64,000 nt of DNA, taken from the NCBI GenBank assembly GCA_963770375.1, contig CAVYPM010000028.1, positions 310,001-374,000 of the forward strand. The letters are read 5' to 3'. Source of the DNA: DASVBE01 sp963770375 (GTDB taxonomy: Bacteria > Actinomycetota > Actinomycetes > Streptosporangiales > Streptosporangiaceae). Position 1 is the first letter of the stretch, and the number at the start of each line of letters is the position of its first letter. The translations under genes and the position numbers were made by a program. Of the stretch, positions 48,663 to 56,834 are shown in pieces. The notes under the pieces are model-generated. The model saw nothing but the letters and a program-made list of their open reading frames with translations, made no database searches and was not told where the DNA came from.

Positions 48663-50443
48663 AGCTGGGCCAGTTCGTCCGCCAGGTCGTCGAGGCCGAG
48701 TGAGCCGAGCGACAGCGCGGCCATGTGCCAGTCCTTGAGGCGGAAGGAGTCGCCGCGGGCCTTCCTGGCCGCGTCCCGGCCCGCCAGCCAGGCCCGCTCC
48801 CCCAGCTTGTAGCTGATCGCCTGGCCGGGCGCGGACAGGTAGCGGATGATCTCGCTCTCGATGAACTCGATGTCCCGGCCGCTGTGCGCGGCGAAGAATT
48901 CCTGGGCCAGCGCCGCGGTCCAGGTGCGGCCGGGAGCGACCGGCGAGTCGCCGGGGATCTCCAGGCCCAGGTGCATGCCGATGTCGACGACCACCCGGAC
49001 CGCGCGCATCATCTGCGCGTCCAGGTAGCCGAGCCGGGCTCCGGGCGCGCTCAGGTAGCCGAGCTCGTCCATCAGCCGCTCGGCGTACAGCGCCCAGCCC
49101 TCGCTGCACGCGCTGACCCCGCCCACGCTGGTCTGGTACAGCGACAGCCGGTCCGACAGGTAGCGCCACTGGGCCAGCTGCATGTGATGGCCGGGAACGC
49201 CCTCGTGATACCAGACGCTGATCAGGTTCCACAGCGGGAAGCTGGTCTGCCCCTGCGTCGGCAGCCAGGTCCGGCCCGGCCGGGAGAAGTCCTTCGACGG
49301 CGCGGTGTAGTACGGCGCGGCGGCGCTGCCCGGCGGCGCGATCCTGGCCTCCACCGCGAGCAGCGGGTCGGCCAGGTCGAAGTGGGTGCCCTGCAGGTCG
49401 GCGATCACGTCGTCCATCAGCTTCTGCAGCCGCCGCCGGATCTCCTCGGTGCCGTGCACGGCCTCGCTCTGGCGGTCCAGGTAGCGCATGGCCTCCAGCG
49501 CGGTCGAGCCGCGCAGCACCCGCTGCGCCTCGTCGTGCATCTCCTCGCGCAGCTCGAGGAACTGCTGCCAGCCCCAGGCGTACTCGTCCGCCGGGTCCAG
49601 GTTCGCGCCGGTCCAGTACCGGGCGCCGAGCCGGTAGCGCTCGTCGCCGACCCCGTCCGGGGTGCCCTCGGCCTGCGCCAGGTACTCCCCGGCCAGCCAC
49701 CGCGCCAGCCCGTCATAGGCGGCCATGGCCGCGGCCGCGGCCTGGTCGAGCTCGGCCCGCAGCGGCGCGGGCACGTCGGCGTCACGCGCGAACCCGGCGA
49801 ACCAGCCGCGGCCCGCCTCGCTGGCCGACCACTCCCGCAGCTGGCCGGCCACGGTGCGGACCTGCCGCGGCGCGGCCAGCAGCCCGCGCCGGGCCCCCTC
49901 GGCCAGCGAGGCCTGGATCCCGGCCAGCGCCGCGGGCACCTCTGCCATCCGCCGGGCGATCACCGCCCAGTCGTCCGCGGTGGCCGTGGGCATGGCCAGG
50001 AACACCGAGCGGACCGAGTGCACCGGCCCGAAGATGTTCGACAGTGAGCGCAGCGGCTCGCCCGCCGCGCTGCGCGCCAGGCCGGCCTCCAGCCGCTCGC
50101 GCAGCAGCCGGGCGCACCGCCGCTCGTCCCCGCCGTCGCCGTTGGCCGCCGCGGGATCCGCAGCGGCCGGGGCGGCGGGGATGCCGTGGGCAGCAGAGCC
50201 GGCCGGGCGGGCGGCGGCGAGTTCCGCCAGCGCGGTCCTGGCCAGCGCGTCCGCCGCGGCCTGGCCGTCGGGTGAGTAGTCGGGCAGCCGGTGCTCGCCC
50301 GGGTGCAGGCCCAGCATGGTGGCCAGGATCGGGTCGAGGTCGGCGAGGGCCAGCACGTACCCGTCCGCGACGTCGCGCACCGGGCGCTGCTCGGGCTGGC
50401 CGGCCTGCTCAGGGCTGAACTGGTCAGTCGGCATGCGCCACAT
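48659..50443 (-). CDS. DUF885 family protein, putative metallopeptidase-like
   Basis: 594 residues, full length for DUF885. The C-terminal part holds 'WYHEGVPGHHMQLAQWR', an H-E-x-x-x-G-H-H motif that is the likely metal site, 'GGVSACSEGWALYAERLMDE' and 'IEFIESEIIRYLSAPGQAIS'. Members are helical proteins, some with carboxypeptidase-like activity; the substrate here is unknown. No signal peptide. ATG 50443 has AGGGCAG directly upstream; an ATG nine bases later is an alternative. Confidence 0.85.
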   Translation of the reverse strand: MWRMPTDQFSPEQAGQPEQRPVRDVADGYVLALADLDPILATMLGLHPGEHRLPDYSPDGQAAADALARTALAELAAARPAGSAAHGIPAAPAAADPAAANGDGGDERRCARLLRERLEAGLARSAAGEPLRSLSNIFGPVHSVRSVFLAMPTATADDWAVIARRMAEVPAALAGIQASLAEGARRGLLAAPRQVRTVAGQLREWSASEAGRGWFAGFARDADVPAPLRAELDQAAAAAMAAYDGLARWLAGEYLAQAEGTPDGVGDERYRLGARYWTGANLDPADEYAWGWQQFLELREEMHDEAQRVLRGSTALEAMRYLDRQSEAVHGTEEIRRRLQKLMDDVIADLQGTHFDLADPLLAVEARIAPPGSAAAPYYTAPSKDFSRPGRTWLPTQGQTSFPLWNLISVWYHEGVPGHHMQLAQWRYLSDRLSLYQTSVGGVSACSEGWALYAERLMDELGYLSAPGARLGYLDAQMMRAVRVVVDIGMHLGLEIPGDSPVAPGRTWTAALAQEFFAAHSGRDIEFIESEIIRYLSAPGQAISYKLGERAWLAGRDAARKARGDSFRLKDWHMAALSLGSLGLDDLADELAQL

Positions 50444-50517
50444 TCTGCCCTGGCCCCTGAGGCCACCCCCGGCCCACCCGCCCCGGTCCGGATACCGTCG
50501 ATCGGTTTCAGGGGCCG

Positions 50518-51285
50518 TCAGACGGTGGTCGCGATGCCGCCGTCGACCGGGATCACCGCGCCGGTGACGTAGGCGCCGGCCCGCGAGCACAGGTAGATGG
50601 CCACGCCGGCCATGTCGTCCGGGCGGCCGATCCGGCGCAGCGGCGCGGACGCGGCGATCGCGTCCCCGGCCGCGGCCAGCGTGGCGGCCATCATCTTGGA
50701 CTCGAACGGGCCGGGCGCGACCGCGTTGACCGTGATGTGCCGCGGCCCGAACTCGCGGGCCAGCATCCGGGTCATGTGATGCAGCCCGGCCTTGCTCGGC
50801 GCGTACGAGTAGACCGGCAGCGACGGCACGTGCAGCCCGTCGATGCTGCCCACGTTGATCACCCGGGCCGGGTCGTCCTGGGTGCCGGCCGCCTCCAGCA
50901 GTGGCAGCAGCGCCCGGGTCAGGAAGAACGGCGCCTTCAGGTTGAGGTCGAGGATCTTGTCCCAGGCCGAAGCGGGAAACTCGTCGAACGGCGCGCCCCA
51001 GGTCGCGCCCGCGTTGTTGACCAGGATGGGCAGGGCCTGCTCGCGCTGGCTCACCTCGGCGGCCAGCCGCAGGCATTCCTCCTCGGCCGACAGGTCCGCC
51101 GGGATGGCGGTGACCTCGCCGAACTCGCTCAGCTCGGCGGCCGCCGCGTCGCAGGCATCCGGCTTGCGGGAGCTGATGTACACGCGGGCCCCGGCCTGCA
51201 GCAGCCCGCGCGCCATCATCAGCCCGATCCCCCGGGTGCCCCCGGTCACCAGGGCGGTCTTGCCTGACAGGTCGAACAGGTCCAT
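50518..51285 (-). CDS. Short-chain dehydrogenase/reductase (RhlG/FabG-like)
   Basis: 255 residues. NADP-binding motif TGGTRGIGLMMARGLLQAG, 'NNAGATWGAPFDEFPAS', catalytic Ser in 'RVINVGSIDGLHV', Tyr and Lys in 'YSYAPSKAGLHHMTRMLARE', and 'GDAIAASAPLRRIGRPDDMA'. Resembles 3-oxoacyl-ACP reductase-like SDRs. AAGGAG eight bases before ATG 51285. Transcribed alone; substrate unknown. Confidence 0.88.
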   Translation of the reverse strand: MDLFDLSGKTALVTGGTRGIGLMMARGLLQAGARVYISSRKPDACDAAAAELSEFGEVTAIPADLSAEEECLRLAAEVSQREQALPILVNNAGATWGAPFDEFPASAWDKILDLNLKAPFFLTRALLPLLEAAGTQDDPARVINVGSIDGLHVPSLPVYSYAPSKAGLHHMTRMLAREFGPRHITVNAVAPGPFESKMMAATLAAAGDAIAASAPLRRIGRPDDMAGVAIYLCSRAGAYVTGAVIPVDGGIATTV

Positions 51286-51535
51286 GTGCTCTCCTTGACG
51301 GCCCTGGGGGACGGACGCGACGCGCGTTCCCCCGATGATCCCCGACCGCATAAGCGCCCGGTCACCGGGGCCGGCCAGCGGGCCCGCCCGGCGCTCCCGG
51401 GCGGCACGGACTGACGGGCGGAGCCATTTCCGGGCTGACGGGACGCCCTTCCGGGGCCGGCCGTAAGGATGACGATAAAACCGCTAGTTCGGCCCATGCG
51501 CAAAACGGCGGTACAAGGAACGTTCTGATGACACG
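51286..51535. other. Intergenic sequence between the SDR gene and the tandem hairpins
   Basis: Holds the SDR promoter region. No gene and no repeat was recognised in these 250 bases. Confidence 0.5.
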
Positions 51536-51567
51536 AAAAAGGCCCCGCTGACGGCTGCGCGGGACCT
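51536..51567 (-). terminator. Intrinsic terminator on the minus strand
   Basis: Minus strand: AGGTCCCGC, a 10-base loop, GCGGGGCCT and then TTTT(T). Nine pairs including one G-U. A real U tract is unusual here. It ends a transcript that comes from the 34-residue peptide gene at 51642-51746 and passes the hairpin at 51583-51622. Confidence 0.75.
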
Positions 51568-51582
51568 TCGGTGGGCGGCACC

Positions 51583-51622
51583 GGCCAGGTGCTGCGGGCG
51601 GCGTACCGCCTGGCACCTGGCC
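51583..51622 (-). ncRNA. Strong hairpin in the 3' region of the small-peptide transcript
   Basis: GGCCAGGTGC (51583-51592) pairs with GCACCTGGCC (51613-51622). Inside it GGCGG-CGTA-CCGCC adds a second stem. Located between the peptide stop and the U-tract terminator, so the transcript would end in two stacked structures. A regulatory RNA function is speculation; the structure itself is seen. Confidence 0.45.
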
Positions 51623-51641
51623 CAGAGGGTGCCCCTGCGGC

Positions 51642-51746
51642 TTAGCTGTCCTTGCAGCCCATCAGTACTGCCACGAGCCGGCGCTGCGCGTAATTCATCT
51701 CGCTCACCACGCTAGCAACGCGCCGCGTGATCCGCGCGATCCTCAT
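51642..51746 (-). CDS. 34-residue basic peptide
   Basis: ATG 51746 preceded by GAGAGGA about 11 bases upstream; TAA at 51642. The product begins MRIARITRRVASVVSEMNYA, continues QRRLVAVLMGCKDS, and is amphipathic and basic. The 'EMNYAQRR' core gives the impression of a conserved small actinobacterial protein family, but this cannot be verified here. It stands alone with its own terminator, which supports a real gene. Confidence 0.6.
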   Translation of the reverse strand: MRIARITRRVASVVSEMNYAQRRLVAVLMGCKDS

Positions 51747-51863
51747 TGCCGTGTCCTCTCTGCCTCTACCCGGGGCCGCCTGCTGCGGCCGCATTCCGGG
51801 TTGCATCTTTGATAACCGGAACCATGCTGGCCAAATTCCCCGGGCTCCGGTGGCTAGACTCGC

Positions 51864-52274
51864 GTCAACCTGCTGTGCTGGCCGCGGGACACGCTGCCGC
51901 TCGACCTTGCCGCCGAGGTGCTCCGCGGCGGCCTGGACGTCGCCGCCCAGGCGGGCGTCCCGCTGGCCGCGGGCACAGCGTGACAAGCTGGCCCGGGCCA
52001 GCGGGGTGACCGCGGTGATCGACGCGGCCGCGGTGCCGTACCTGGACGGCGCCCGGGAGGCTGCCGCGGCCGGCTACATCAGCGGCGGCACCCGGCGGAA
52101 CCTGGACTGGGTCGCGCCGCACACCCGGTTCGCGGGAAGCCTGAGCGAGACCGAGCGGCTGCTGCTGGCCGACGCGCAGACCAGCGGCGGGCTGCTGGTC
52201 GCCGGGGAGATCCCGGGCGCCCCGGTCATCGGCGAGCTCATCCCCGCGGCACCTACGTCCTCGACATCCGCTGA
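51864..52274 (+). pseudogene. selD: selD (selenide, water dikinase) remnant
   Basis: Two pieces of SelD remain. The first (51864-51983) reads VNLLCWPRDTLPLDLAAEVL...GGLDVAAQAGVPLA and stops at TGA. The second, in another frame, continues LARASGVTAVIDAAAVPYLD, 'GYISGGTRRNLDWV' and 'LLADAQTSGGLLVAGEIPGA'. The N-terminal part with the catalytic Cys/Lys and the central AIRS region between the two pieces are deleted. The final TYVLDIR-stop is again out of frame. The gene is dead; repeat copy F follows immediately. Confidence 0.8.
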
Positions 52275-52420
52275 CACCGGTCGCGAAGCCTGAGCGAGCC
52301 GAGCGGCTGCCGCTGGCCGATGCGCGACCAGCGCGGCTGCGTCGCCGGAGGAGCGCCGGACGGCGAGCAAGGAGCGCTACGCTCCTGCCCAGCGGCACCT
52401 GCGCGAGCCAGTTAGCACTG
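52275..52420 (-). repeat. Dispersed repeat, copy F
   Basis: On the minus strand, directly behind the mntP stop (TAG), it reads CAGTGCTAACTGGCTCGCGC, then AGGTGCCGCTGGGCAGGAGC and further GC-rich blocks ending near the selD remnant. The head and the GGCACCTGCGC block match copy A and copy C; the rest is divergent. Confidence 0.55.
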
Positions 52421-52962
52421 CTAAATCTCACCGGTCGCAACCAGCACGCCCACCGCCACCAGCACGGCCGCGGCCAGGTACTCGGCGCCGAACTCGAACG
52501 CCTGGCCCAGCCGCCGGCCGATCTCCAGGCCGGCCAGGCTCAGGCAGCACGCTGGCCGCGCCGAACACCACGAGCGCCTGCGAGCAGCGAGGTGTGCTGC
52601 ACGCCGAGGCTGAACCCGACCACCAGGTTGTCCAGAGACAGCGCGAACCCGGTCAGCAGCAGCCGCCGGAACGAGGTCGGCGGCGGCGATGACCCGCCGC
52701 CCGCGCGCAGCGCCTGGATCAGCTGCCAGCCGCCGATCAGGATCAGCAGGATCCCGCCGGTGATCCCGGACCAGTCGCCGAGCGCCGCCACCGCGGAATG
52801 CCCGGCCAGCAGCCCGATCAGCGGCATGCCCGCCTCGAAGATCCCGAACACCAGGCCGACCCGGAGCCGGGCGGCCCGGTCCGCGCCGGACAGCCCGATG
52901 CTGATCGACGCCGCGAAGTTGCCGAACCCCACCGCGAAGGCGGCCAGGATCAGCGCTACCAC
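52421..52962 (-). pseudogene. mntP: MntP-family manganese efflux pump, broken by two single-base insertions
   Basis: Six-span MntP-like protein. The first frame (GTG 52962) gives GFGNFAASISIGLSGADRAA, 'LVFGIFEAGMPLIGLLAG', 'LLILIGGWQLIQALRAG' and 'GFALSLDNLVVGFSLGVQHT'. At about 52576 an extra base shifts into 'ALVVFGAASVL'; near 52545 another extra base restores 'LSLAGLEIGRRLGQAFEFGA' and the final span up to TAG 52421. With both bases removed the protein is complete at about 179 residues. The first conserved Asp (usually in 'DAFAVS') is Asn here. A real pseudogene or two read errors. Confidence 0.75.
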
Positions 52963-53076
52963 GCGGTCCTCCGTCCGTCGGGAGCCTGCACCGCCGCGCC
53001 GACCGTAACACGGGCGCCGGCGGCCAGGACACGGGCCCGGGTCGGCCGGGCTGTGCTGAGTGCGGCGCGGTCTTAC

Positions 53077-53082
53077 TAGCAT
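53077..53082 (+). promoter_or_regulatory. -10 element of a probable leaderless promoter
   Basis: TAGCAT six bases before the GTG at 53089, with no Shine-Dalgarno sequence; same hexamer and spacing as at 16597-16602. Confidence 0.5.
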
Positions 53083-53088
53083 GATCGT

Positions 53089-54051
53089 GTGACACACGCA
53101 GCAGATCAGCTCGCTGGGCGGCTGGCGGCCGGGGAAATCGTGATCATCGACGGCGGCACCGGGACCGCGCTGCAGACGGCCGGCGCGCCCATGGACGACG
53201 ACGCCTGGAGCGGCCGGGCGAACCTGGACAACCTGGACCTGGTGCAGGCCGTGCACGAGTCCTACGTGCGGGCCGGCGCCGACGTGCTGATCGCGAACAC
53301 GTTCGCGACCAACCGCGCCGCGATGGAGCCCGCCGGGCTCGGCAGCCAGGTCGCGAAGGCCAACGAGAACGCGGTGCTGGCCGCGCGGCGCGCGGCCGCC
53401 AGCGCGGCCGCGGGCCGGACGATCGCGGTGGCCGGGTCGCTGTCCTCGTTCTGCCCGGTCGCCATGACCGGCCGCGGCGAGCCGGGCGTCGACTACGACG
53501 ACCTGGAAACCGACCCGCGGTTCCCCAGCCTGGCCGACTACCGGGAGCAGGCCAGGGTGATTGCCGACGCCGGCGCGGACCTGATCGCGCTGGAGCTGAT
53601 CGACGCCACCGGCTACGGCCGGAACGCGGTCACCGCCGCCGCGGAAACCGGCCTGCCCATCTGGCTGGGGATCTCGCCGGTCAGGCTGGACGACGGCACG
53701 GTCGGCACGGATCCCACGATGGGCGCCGGCGAGAGCCTGGACGGCCTGGTCCGGGCCCTGGCCGTGGCGCCGGTCTCGGTCGTCAACATCATGCACGCCA
53801 AGCCGGACGTGGTGCTGGAGTCGATGGCGGTCATCCGCGAGCACTGGGCCGGCCCGGTCGGGGTCTACGCCGAGACCGGCGAGTGGGGCGTGCCGGACTG
53901 GGTCTTCAACGGCCTGAACCCGGCCGAGTACCTGGCCGAGGCGGAGCGCTGGGTGCAGGGCGGCGCCCTGCTGGCCGGCGGCTGCTGCGGTGTCGGCCCC
54001 GAGCACATCGCGCTGCTGGCGAACCGGTTCGGCCAGGCTTCACCCGGCTGA
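53089..54051 (+). CDS. Homocysteine S-methyltransferase family protein
   Basis: 320 residues, TIM barrel. 'EIVIIDGGTGTALQTAGAPM', 'SYVRAGADVLIANTFATNRA' and 'VAVAGSLSSFCPV'-like segments are followed by the C-terminal zinc motif LLAGGCCGVGPEHIALLA (two adjacent Cys; the third Cys of the family would be expected further upstream and is not obvious). It probably transfers a methyl group to homocysteine or a related thiol. It is likely translated from a leaderless mRNA starting at GTG 53089. Confidence 0.82.
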   Translation: MTHAADQLAGRLAAGEIVIIDGGTGTALQTAGAPMDDDAWSGRANLDNLDLVQAVHESYVRAGADVLIANTFATNRAAMEPAGLGSQVAKANENAVLAARRAAASAAAGRTIAVAGSLSSFCPVAMTGRGEPGVDYDDLETDPRFPSLADYREQARVIADAGADLIALELIDATGYGRNAVTAAAETGLPIWLGISPVRLDDGTVGTDPTMGAGESLDGLVRALAVAPVSVVNIMHAKPDVVLESMAVIREHWAGPVGVYAETGEWGVPDWVFNGLNPAEYLAEAERWVQGGALLAGGCCGVGPEHIALLANRFGQASPG

Positions 54052-54102
54052 GCCGCGAAGGGAGGCTTGACCGTTAACGCTATATGAGTAGAGTTAGCGG
54101 CC

Positions 54103-54435
54103 ATGCAGCGCAACCGCCCCCCATCGGCCCAGGCCATCAGGGTCATGCGGGCCCTGGCGGCCGACCCGTCCCGCTGGCGGTACGGCTACGACCTGGTCAC
54201 CGAGGTCGGGCTGAAGTCGGGGTCGCTGTACCCGATCCTGGTCCGGCTGGCCGACCGTGGCCTGCTGGACGCGACGTGGGAGCCGGGGCCTGACGGCCGG
54301 CCGCCCCGTCACCTGTACCGGCTGAGCGCGGCCGGCCGCGAGTACGTGGCCGCCCTGCCGGCCGCAGCTCAGCCCGCGGCCCGGGCGAACCGGGCCGCGA
54401 GCCGACCGCATCTGCGCGGGGCGGAGGCATCGTGA
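54103..54435 (+). CDS. PadR-family transcriptional regulator
   Basis: 110 residues: a single winged helix 'SRWRYGYDLVTEVGLKSGSL', 'YPILVRLADRGLLDATWEPG', 'RPPRHLYRLSAAGREYVAAL' typical of PadR-s1 proteins, without a long C-terminal dimerisation domain. Upstream lies an AT-rich segment with CGCTA...TAGCG inverted words (about 54077-54098), a possible autoregulatory site. It is followed by a membrane protein gene, a pairing often seen with PadR-regulated loci. Confidence 0.85.
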   Translation: MQRNRPPSAQAIRVMRALAADPSRWRYGYDLVTEVGLKSGSLYPILVRLADRGLLDATWEPGPDGRPPRHLYRLSAAGREYVAALPAAAQPAARANRAASRPHLRGAEAS

Positions 54436-54487
54436 TGGTGGCCCGTATCGCAGCGGCCCTGATCCTGCGTGAAGTGGAGGCGACCTG

Positions 54488-55534
54488 ATGTTCGTTGTCG
54501 TGCTGTTGCTCGGTGGCGTCGGGGTGGCCCTGATCCTGCGCCGCCGCCAGACCACGACGGTGGTCCCCCCGGCCGGCGGCAGCTACGGGCCCGCCGATCC
54601 AGCAGACGCCGATGACGCCCCCGCCCGGCTGCTGGGCTGGGCAACCGGCCTGCTGGCCGCCGACCGGGCCGAATGGGGCCAGGCGATGCTCGGCGAGCTG
54701 GACCGCCTCGAGGGCCGGGCCCCGCGGTGGCGCTTCGCGGCTGGTTGCTCGGCCGCGTCGATGATCCTTCCGCCCTGGGGCCGGGCCGCCGCCGCGGCTG
54801 GGTCGCTGGCCGCGGTCGCGGCGGGCGGTCTCGGGGTGTTCGCCTTCGCGAGCATCCACTACGGCCTGGGCCGCAGCGCCGGCACCTGGATAGGTGCCGC
54901 CATCCTGTTCGCCATCCTGGCCGGCTACCTGCTGGCCGGCGGTTCCCTGCTGCGCCGGCCCGGGGTGGCCGGCCCCGGGCTGGCGGGCGGCCTGCTCGTG
55001 GCGGCGGCCTGGCTGGCGGTTTCCGGATGGAGCTTCGGCCGGATCCTGGGCCCGATCACCACGCCGGGGGCGCGGCCGCTGCTGGTGATCGTGGTGCCCG
55101 CAGTGGTCGGAGCGGGCGGCACGCTGTGGGCCGGCAGTGCCGTGGCTGGCCGGCGCGTGGCGCGGCTCGCCGCCGTGTCCGCGGGCCTGGGCCTGTACCT
55201 GTACGGGGTGCTGGCGGTCACGGCGGTCGGCGCTGGCGGCCCGCCGGGCCTCGCGGGCGCCACCGTGGCCGGCAACGTCGCCGACCGGCTCAGCAACCGG
55301 GTGCTGATCGCCCTGCTCGTGCTGCCGCTGGCGACCGCGACGGTCGGCTGGGCCGCCGCGGCGGCCACCGCCCGCCTCCGCTGGGGGCAGCCTGAAGCGG
55401 CCCCGGCTCTTCCCGCTACGGGCGCCGGGCCGGTGGCGGCCGTAGCGGGGCGGTCCCGGACCGCGGATCTCCTGCTGCTGTCCGCCGTGGTGGCCGTCGC
55501 GGGGATCCTGGTCTTCGTCGCCTTGCTGCGTTAA
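54488..55534 (+). CDS. Multispan membrane protein of unknown function
   Basis: 348 residues: one N-terminal span (MFVVVLLLGGVGVALIL), a cytosolic part of about 80 residues ('GLLAADRAEWGQAMLGELDR') and about seven further spans. The cytosolic motif 'R.EWG.AM..EL' recurs in actinobacterial membrane proteins encoded next to PadR regulators; none has a known function to my knowledge. GTGGAGG lies a few bases before the ATG. Probably co-transcribed with padR (52-base gap). Confidence 0.7.
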   Translation: MFVVVLLLGGVGVALILRRRQTTTVVPPAGGSYGPADPADADDAPARLLGWATGLLAADRAEWGQAMLGELDRLEGRAPRWRFAAGCSAASMILPPWGRAAAAAGSLAAVAAGGLGVFAFASIHYGLGRSAGTWIGAAILFAILAGYLLAGGSLLRRPGVAGPGLAGGLLVAAAWLAVSGWSFGRILGPITTPGARPLLVIVVPAVVGAGGTLWAGSAVAGRRVARLAAVSAGLGLYLYGVLAVTAVGAGGPPGLAGATVAGNVADRLSNRVLIALLVLPLATATVGWAAAAATARLRWGQPEAAPALPATGAGPVAAVAGRSRTADLLLLSAVVAVAGILVFVALLR

Positions 55535-55590
55535 TCCCGGTCAGCCAGCACCGGTGGGCCCAGCCCGGCGGCCTCCGCCCCGGCGGTTCG

Positions 55591-56109
55591 TCAGGCCGGG
55601 CAGAGCCAGTCCGCCGGGCCGGCCACCGGCTGGTCCGCCTCCGGGCTGGCGGGCGGCGGGAAGCTGGTCTTCAGGGTGAACGCCCACGGCGCTGGGCCGT
55701 GCGCGCGCAGGTGCCGGATCCGGTCCTCGGCCTCGGCCGGGGTGGGCCGGTGCCCGGCCGGGACCCACCAGCAGGTGGTGTAGGCCTCCCGCATCAGCTG
55801 GAAGAACTGCCGGCGCTGCCGCATGATCTGCCGGTGCAGCCCGTTGCCGAACACGAAGGCGCCCAGGTCCTCCACGCTGGCCCAGACCGACATGTTGATG
55901 ATCACGCCCTCGCTGTCCCCGGCGTCCCATTCGAACGCGCGGACCGCGGTCGCGTTGCCGTCCTCGGTCTGCAGCCGCCAGATGTACCCGGGGGCCTGCT
56001 CGGCGGCCGCGTTGACGGGGTCCAGGGCGGCCATGAAGGCGGCCAGTTCCTGGCTGTCCAGCGGGGCGGCCAGCCGCCCGATGTTCACCTGCGCCAGCTC
56101 GTAGCTCAT
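55591..56109 (-). CDS. DUF3291 domain protein
   Basis: 172 residues covering the DUF3291 domain: 'ELAQVNIGRLAAPLDSQELA', 'FMAALDPVNAAAEQAPGYIW', 'VIINMSVWASVEDLGAFVFG' and 'RRQFFQLMREAYTTCWWVPA'. The fold is antibody-monooxygenase (dimeric alpha/beta barrel)-like; function unknown. Stands alone on the minus strand. Confidence 0.85.
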   Translation of the reverse strand: MSYELAQVNIGRLAAPLDSQELAAFMAALDPVNAAAEQAPGYIWRLQTEDGNATAVRAFEWDAGDSEGVIINMSVWASVEDLGAFVFGNGLHRQIMRQRRQFFQLMREAYTTCWWVPAGHRPTPAEAEDRIRHLRAHGPAPWAFTLKTSFPPPASPEADQPVAGPADWLCPA

Positions 56110-56162
56110 GGGCCGAAGTCTGCCAGCGCCGCGCCCGCCCGGGAATGCCGCGGCGGCCGCGG

Positions 56163-56834
56163 CTAGCCGCGGCCCAGCAGCTGGACCGAGCCCAGCGGGG
56201 TGAACCCGGCCGCGAGCAGCGCCCGCAGGCTGGCCGCGTTGCCCGGGGTCGCCGCGGCCACCACCAGCTCCCCCGCGGGCAGGGCGGCCAGCGCGGCCCG
56301 GATCAGCCCGGTGGCCTGCCCGCCGCCGCGCCGGTCCGGTTCCAGCTCGAAGCTGAGCTCGGTCAGCCCGGCCAGGCCGGTGCTGAGGATCGCCACTGCG
56401 GACCGGGCCGGGTCCGGGTAGCCGTACGTCCGGGGCGTGTCCCGGATCGAGGCCGCGTACTGTGCCCGCGGATGCGAGCTCAGGTCGGGCCGGGGCACCA
56501 GGGCGGTCTCTGGCCCGGGGGCGGCGCCGGTGCCGTGGCCGGCCAGCAGCGCGTCCTGGCTGCCGATCCAGCCGTCCGGGCCGGCCAGCCCGGAGAGCAG
56601 CCGCGGGTGCGCGGCCCCGCCGAACCCGTCCGCGCCCAGTTCGGCGATCCGCTCGTGGCTGACGTCCGAGCCCAGGGCGAACACCGCGTGGCCGGTGAAG
56701 CAGACGATGCCCTCCACCCCGTCCCGCCACGTGGGCACCCGGCTCCACCCGCCGTCGGCCGCCGGGAACCGCCCGGCGTCCGCGTCCTGGATGATCTCGG
56801 CCAGCGGGTGCACCGGAGGGAGCACTCTGATCAC
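56163..56834 (-). CDS. GNAT-family N-acetyltransferase
   Basis: 223 residues. The C-terminal half is a GNAT core: 'LAGLTELSFELEPDRRGGGQ' followed by ATGLIRAALAAL is the acetyl-CoA pyrophosphate loop (R-x-x-G-x-G/A), and 'VVAAATPGNAASLRALLAAG' is the beta5/alpha4 region. The N-terminal half is an extra domain found in actinobacterial relatives. GTG 56834 overlaps the stop of the winged-helix gene (GTGA), so the two are coupled. Confidence 0.78.
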   Translation of the reverse strand: MIRVLPPVHPLAEIIQDADAGRFPAADGGWSRVPTWRDGVEGIVCFTGHAVFALGSDVSHERIAELGADGFGGAAHPRLLSGLAGPDGWIGSQDALLAGHGTGAAPGPETALVPRPDLSSHPRAQYAASIRDTPRTYGYPDPARSAVAILSTGLAGLTELSFELEPDRRGGGQATGLIRAALAALPAGELVVAAATPGNAASLRALLAAGFTPLGSVQLLGRG

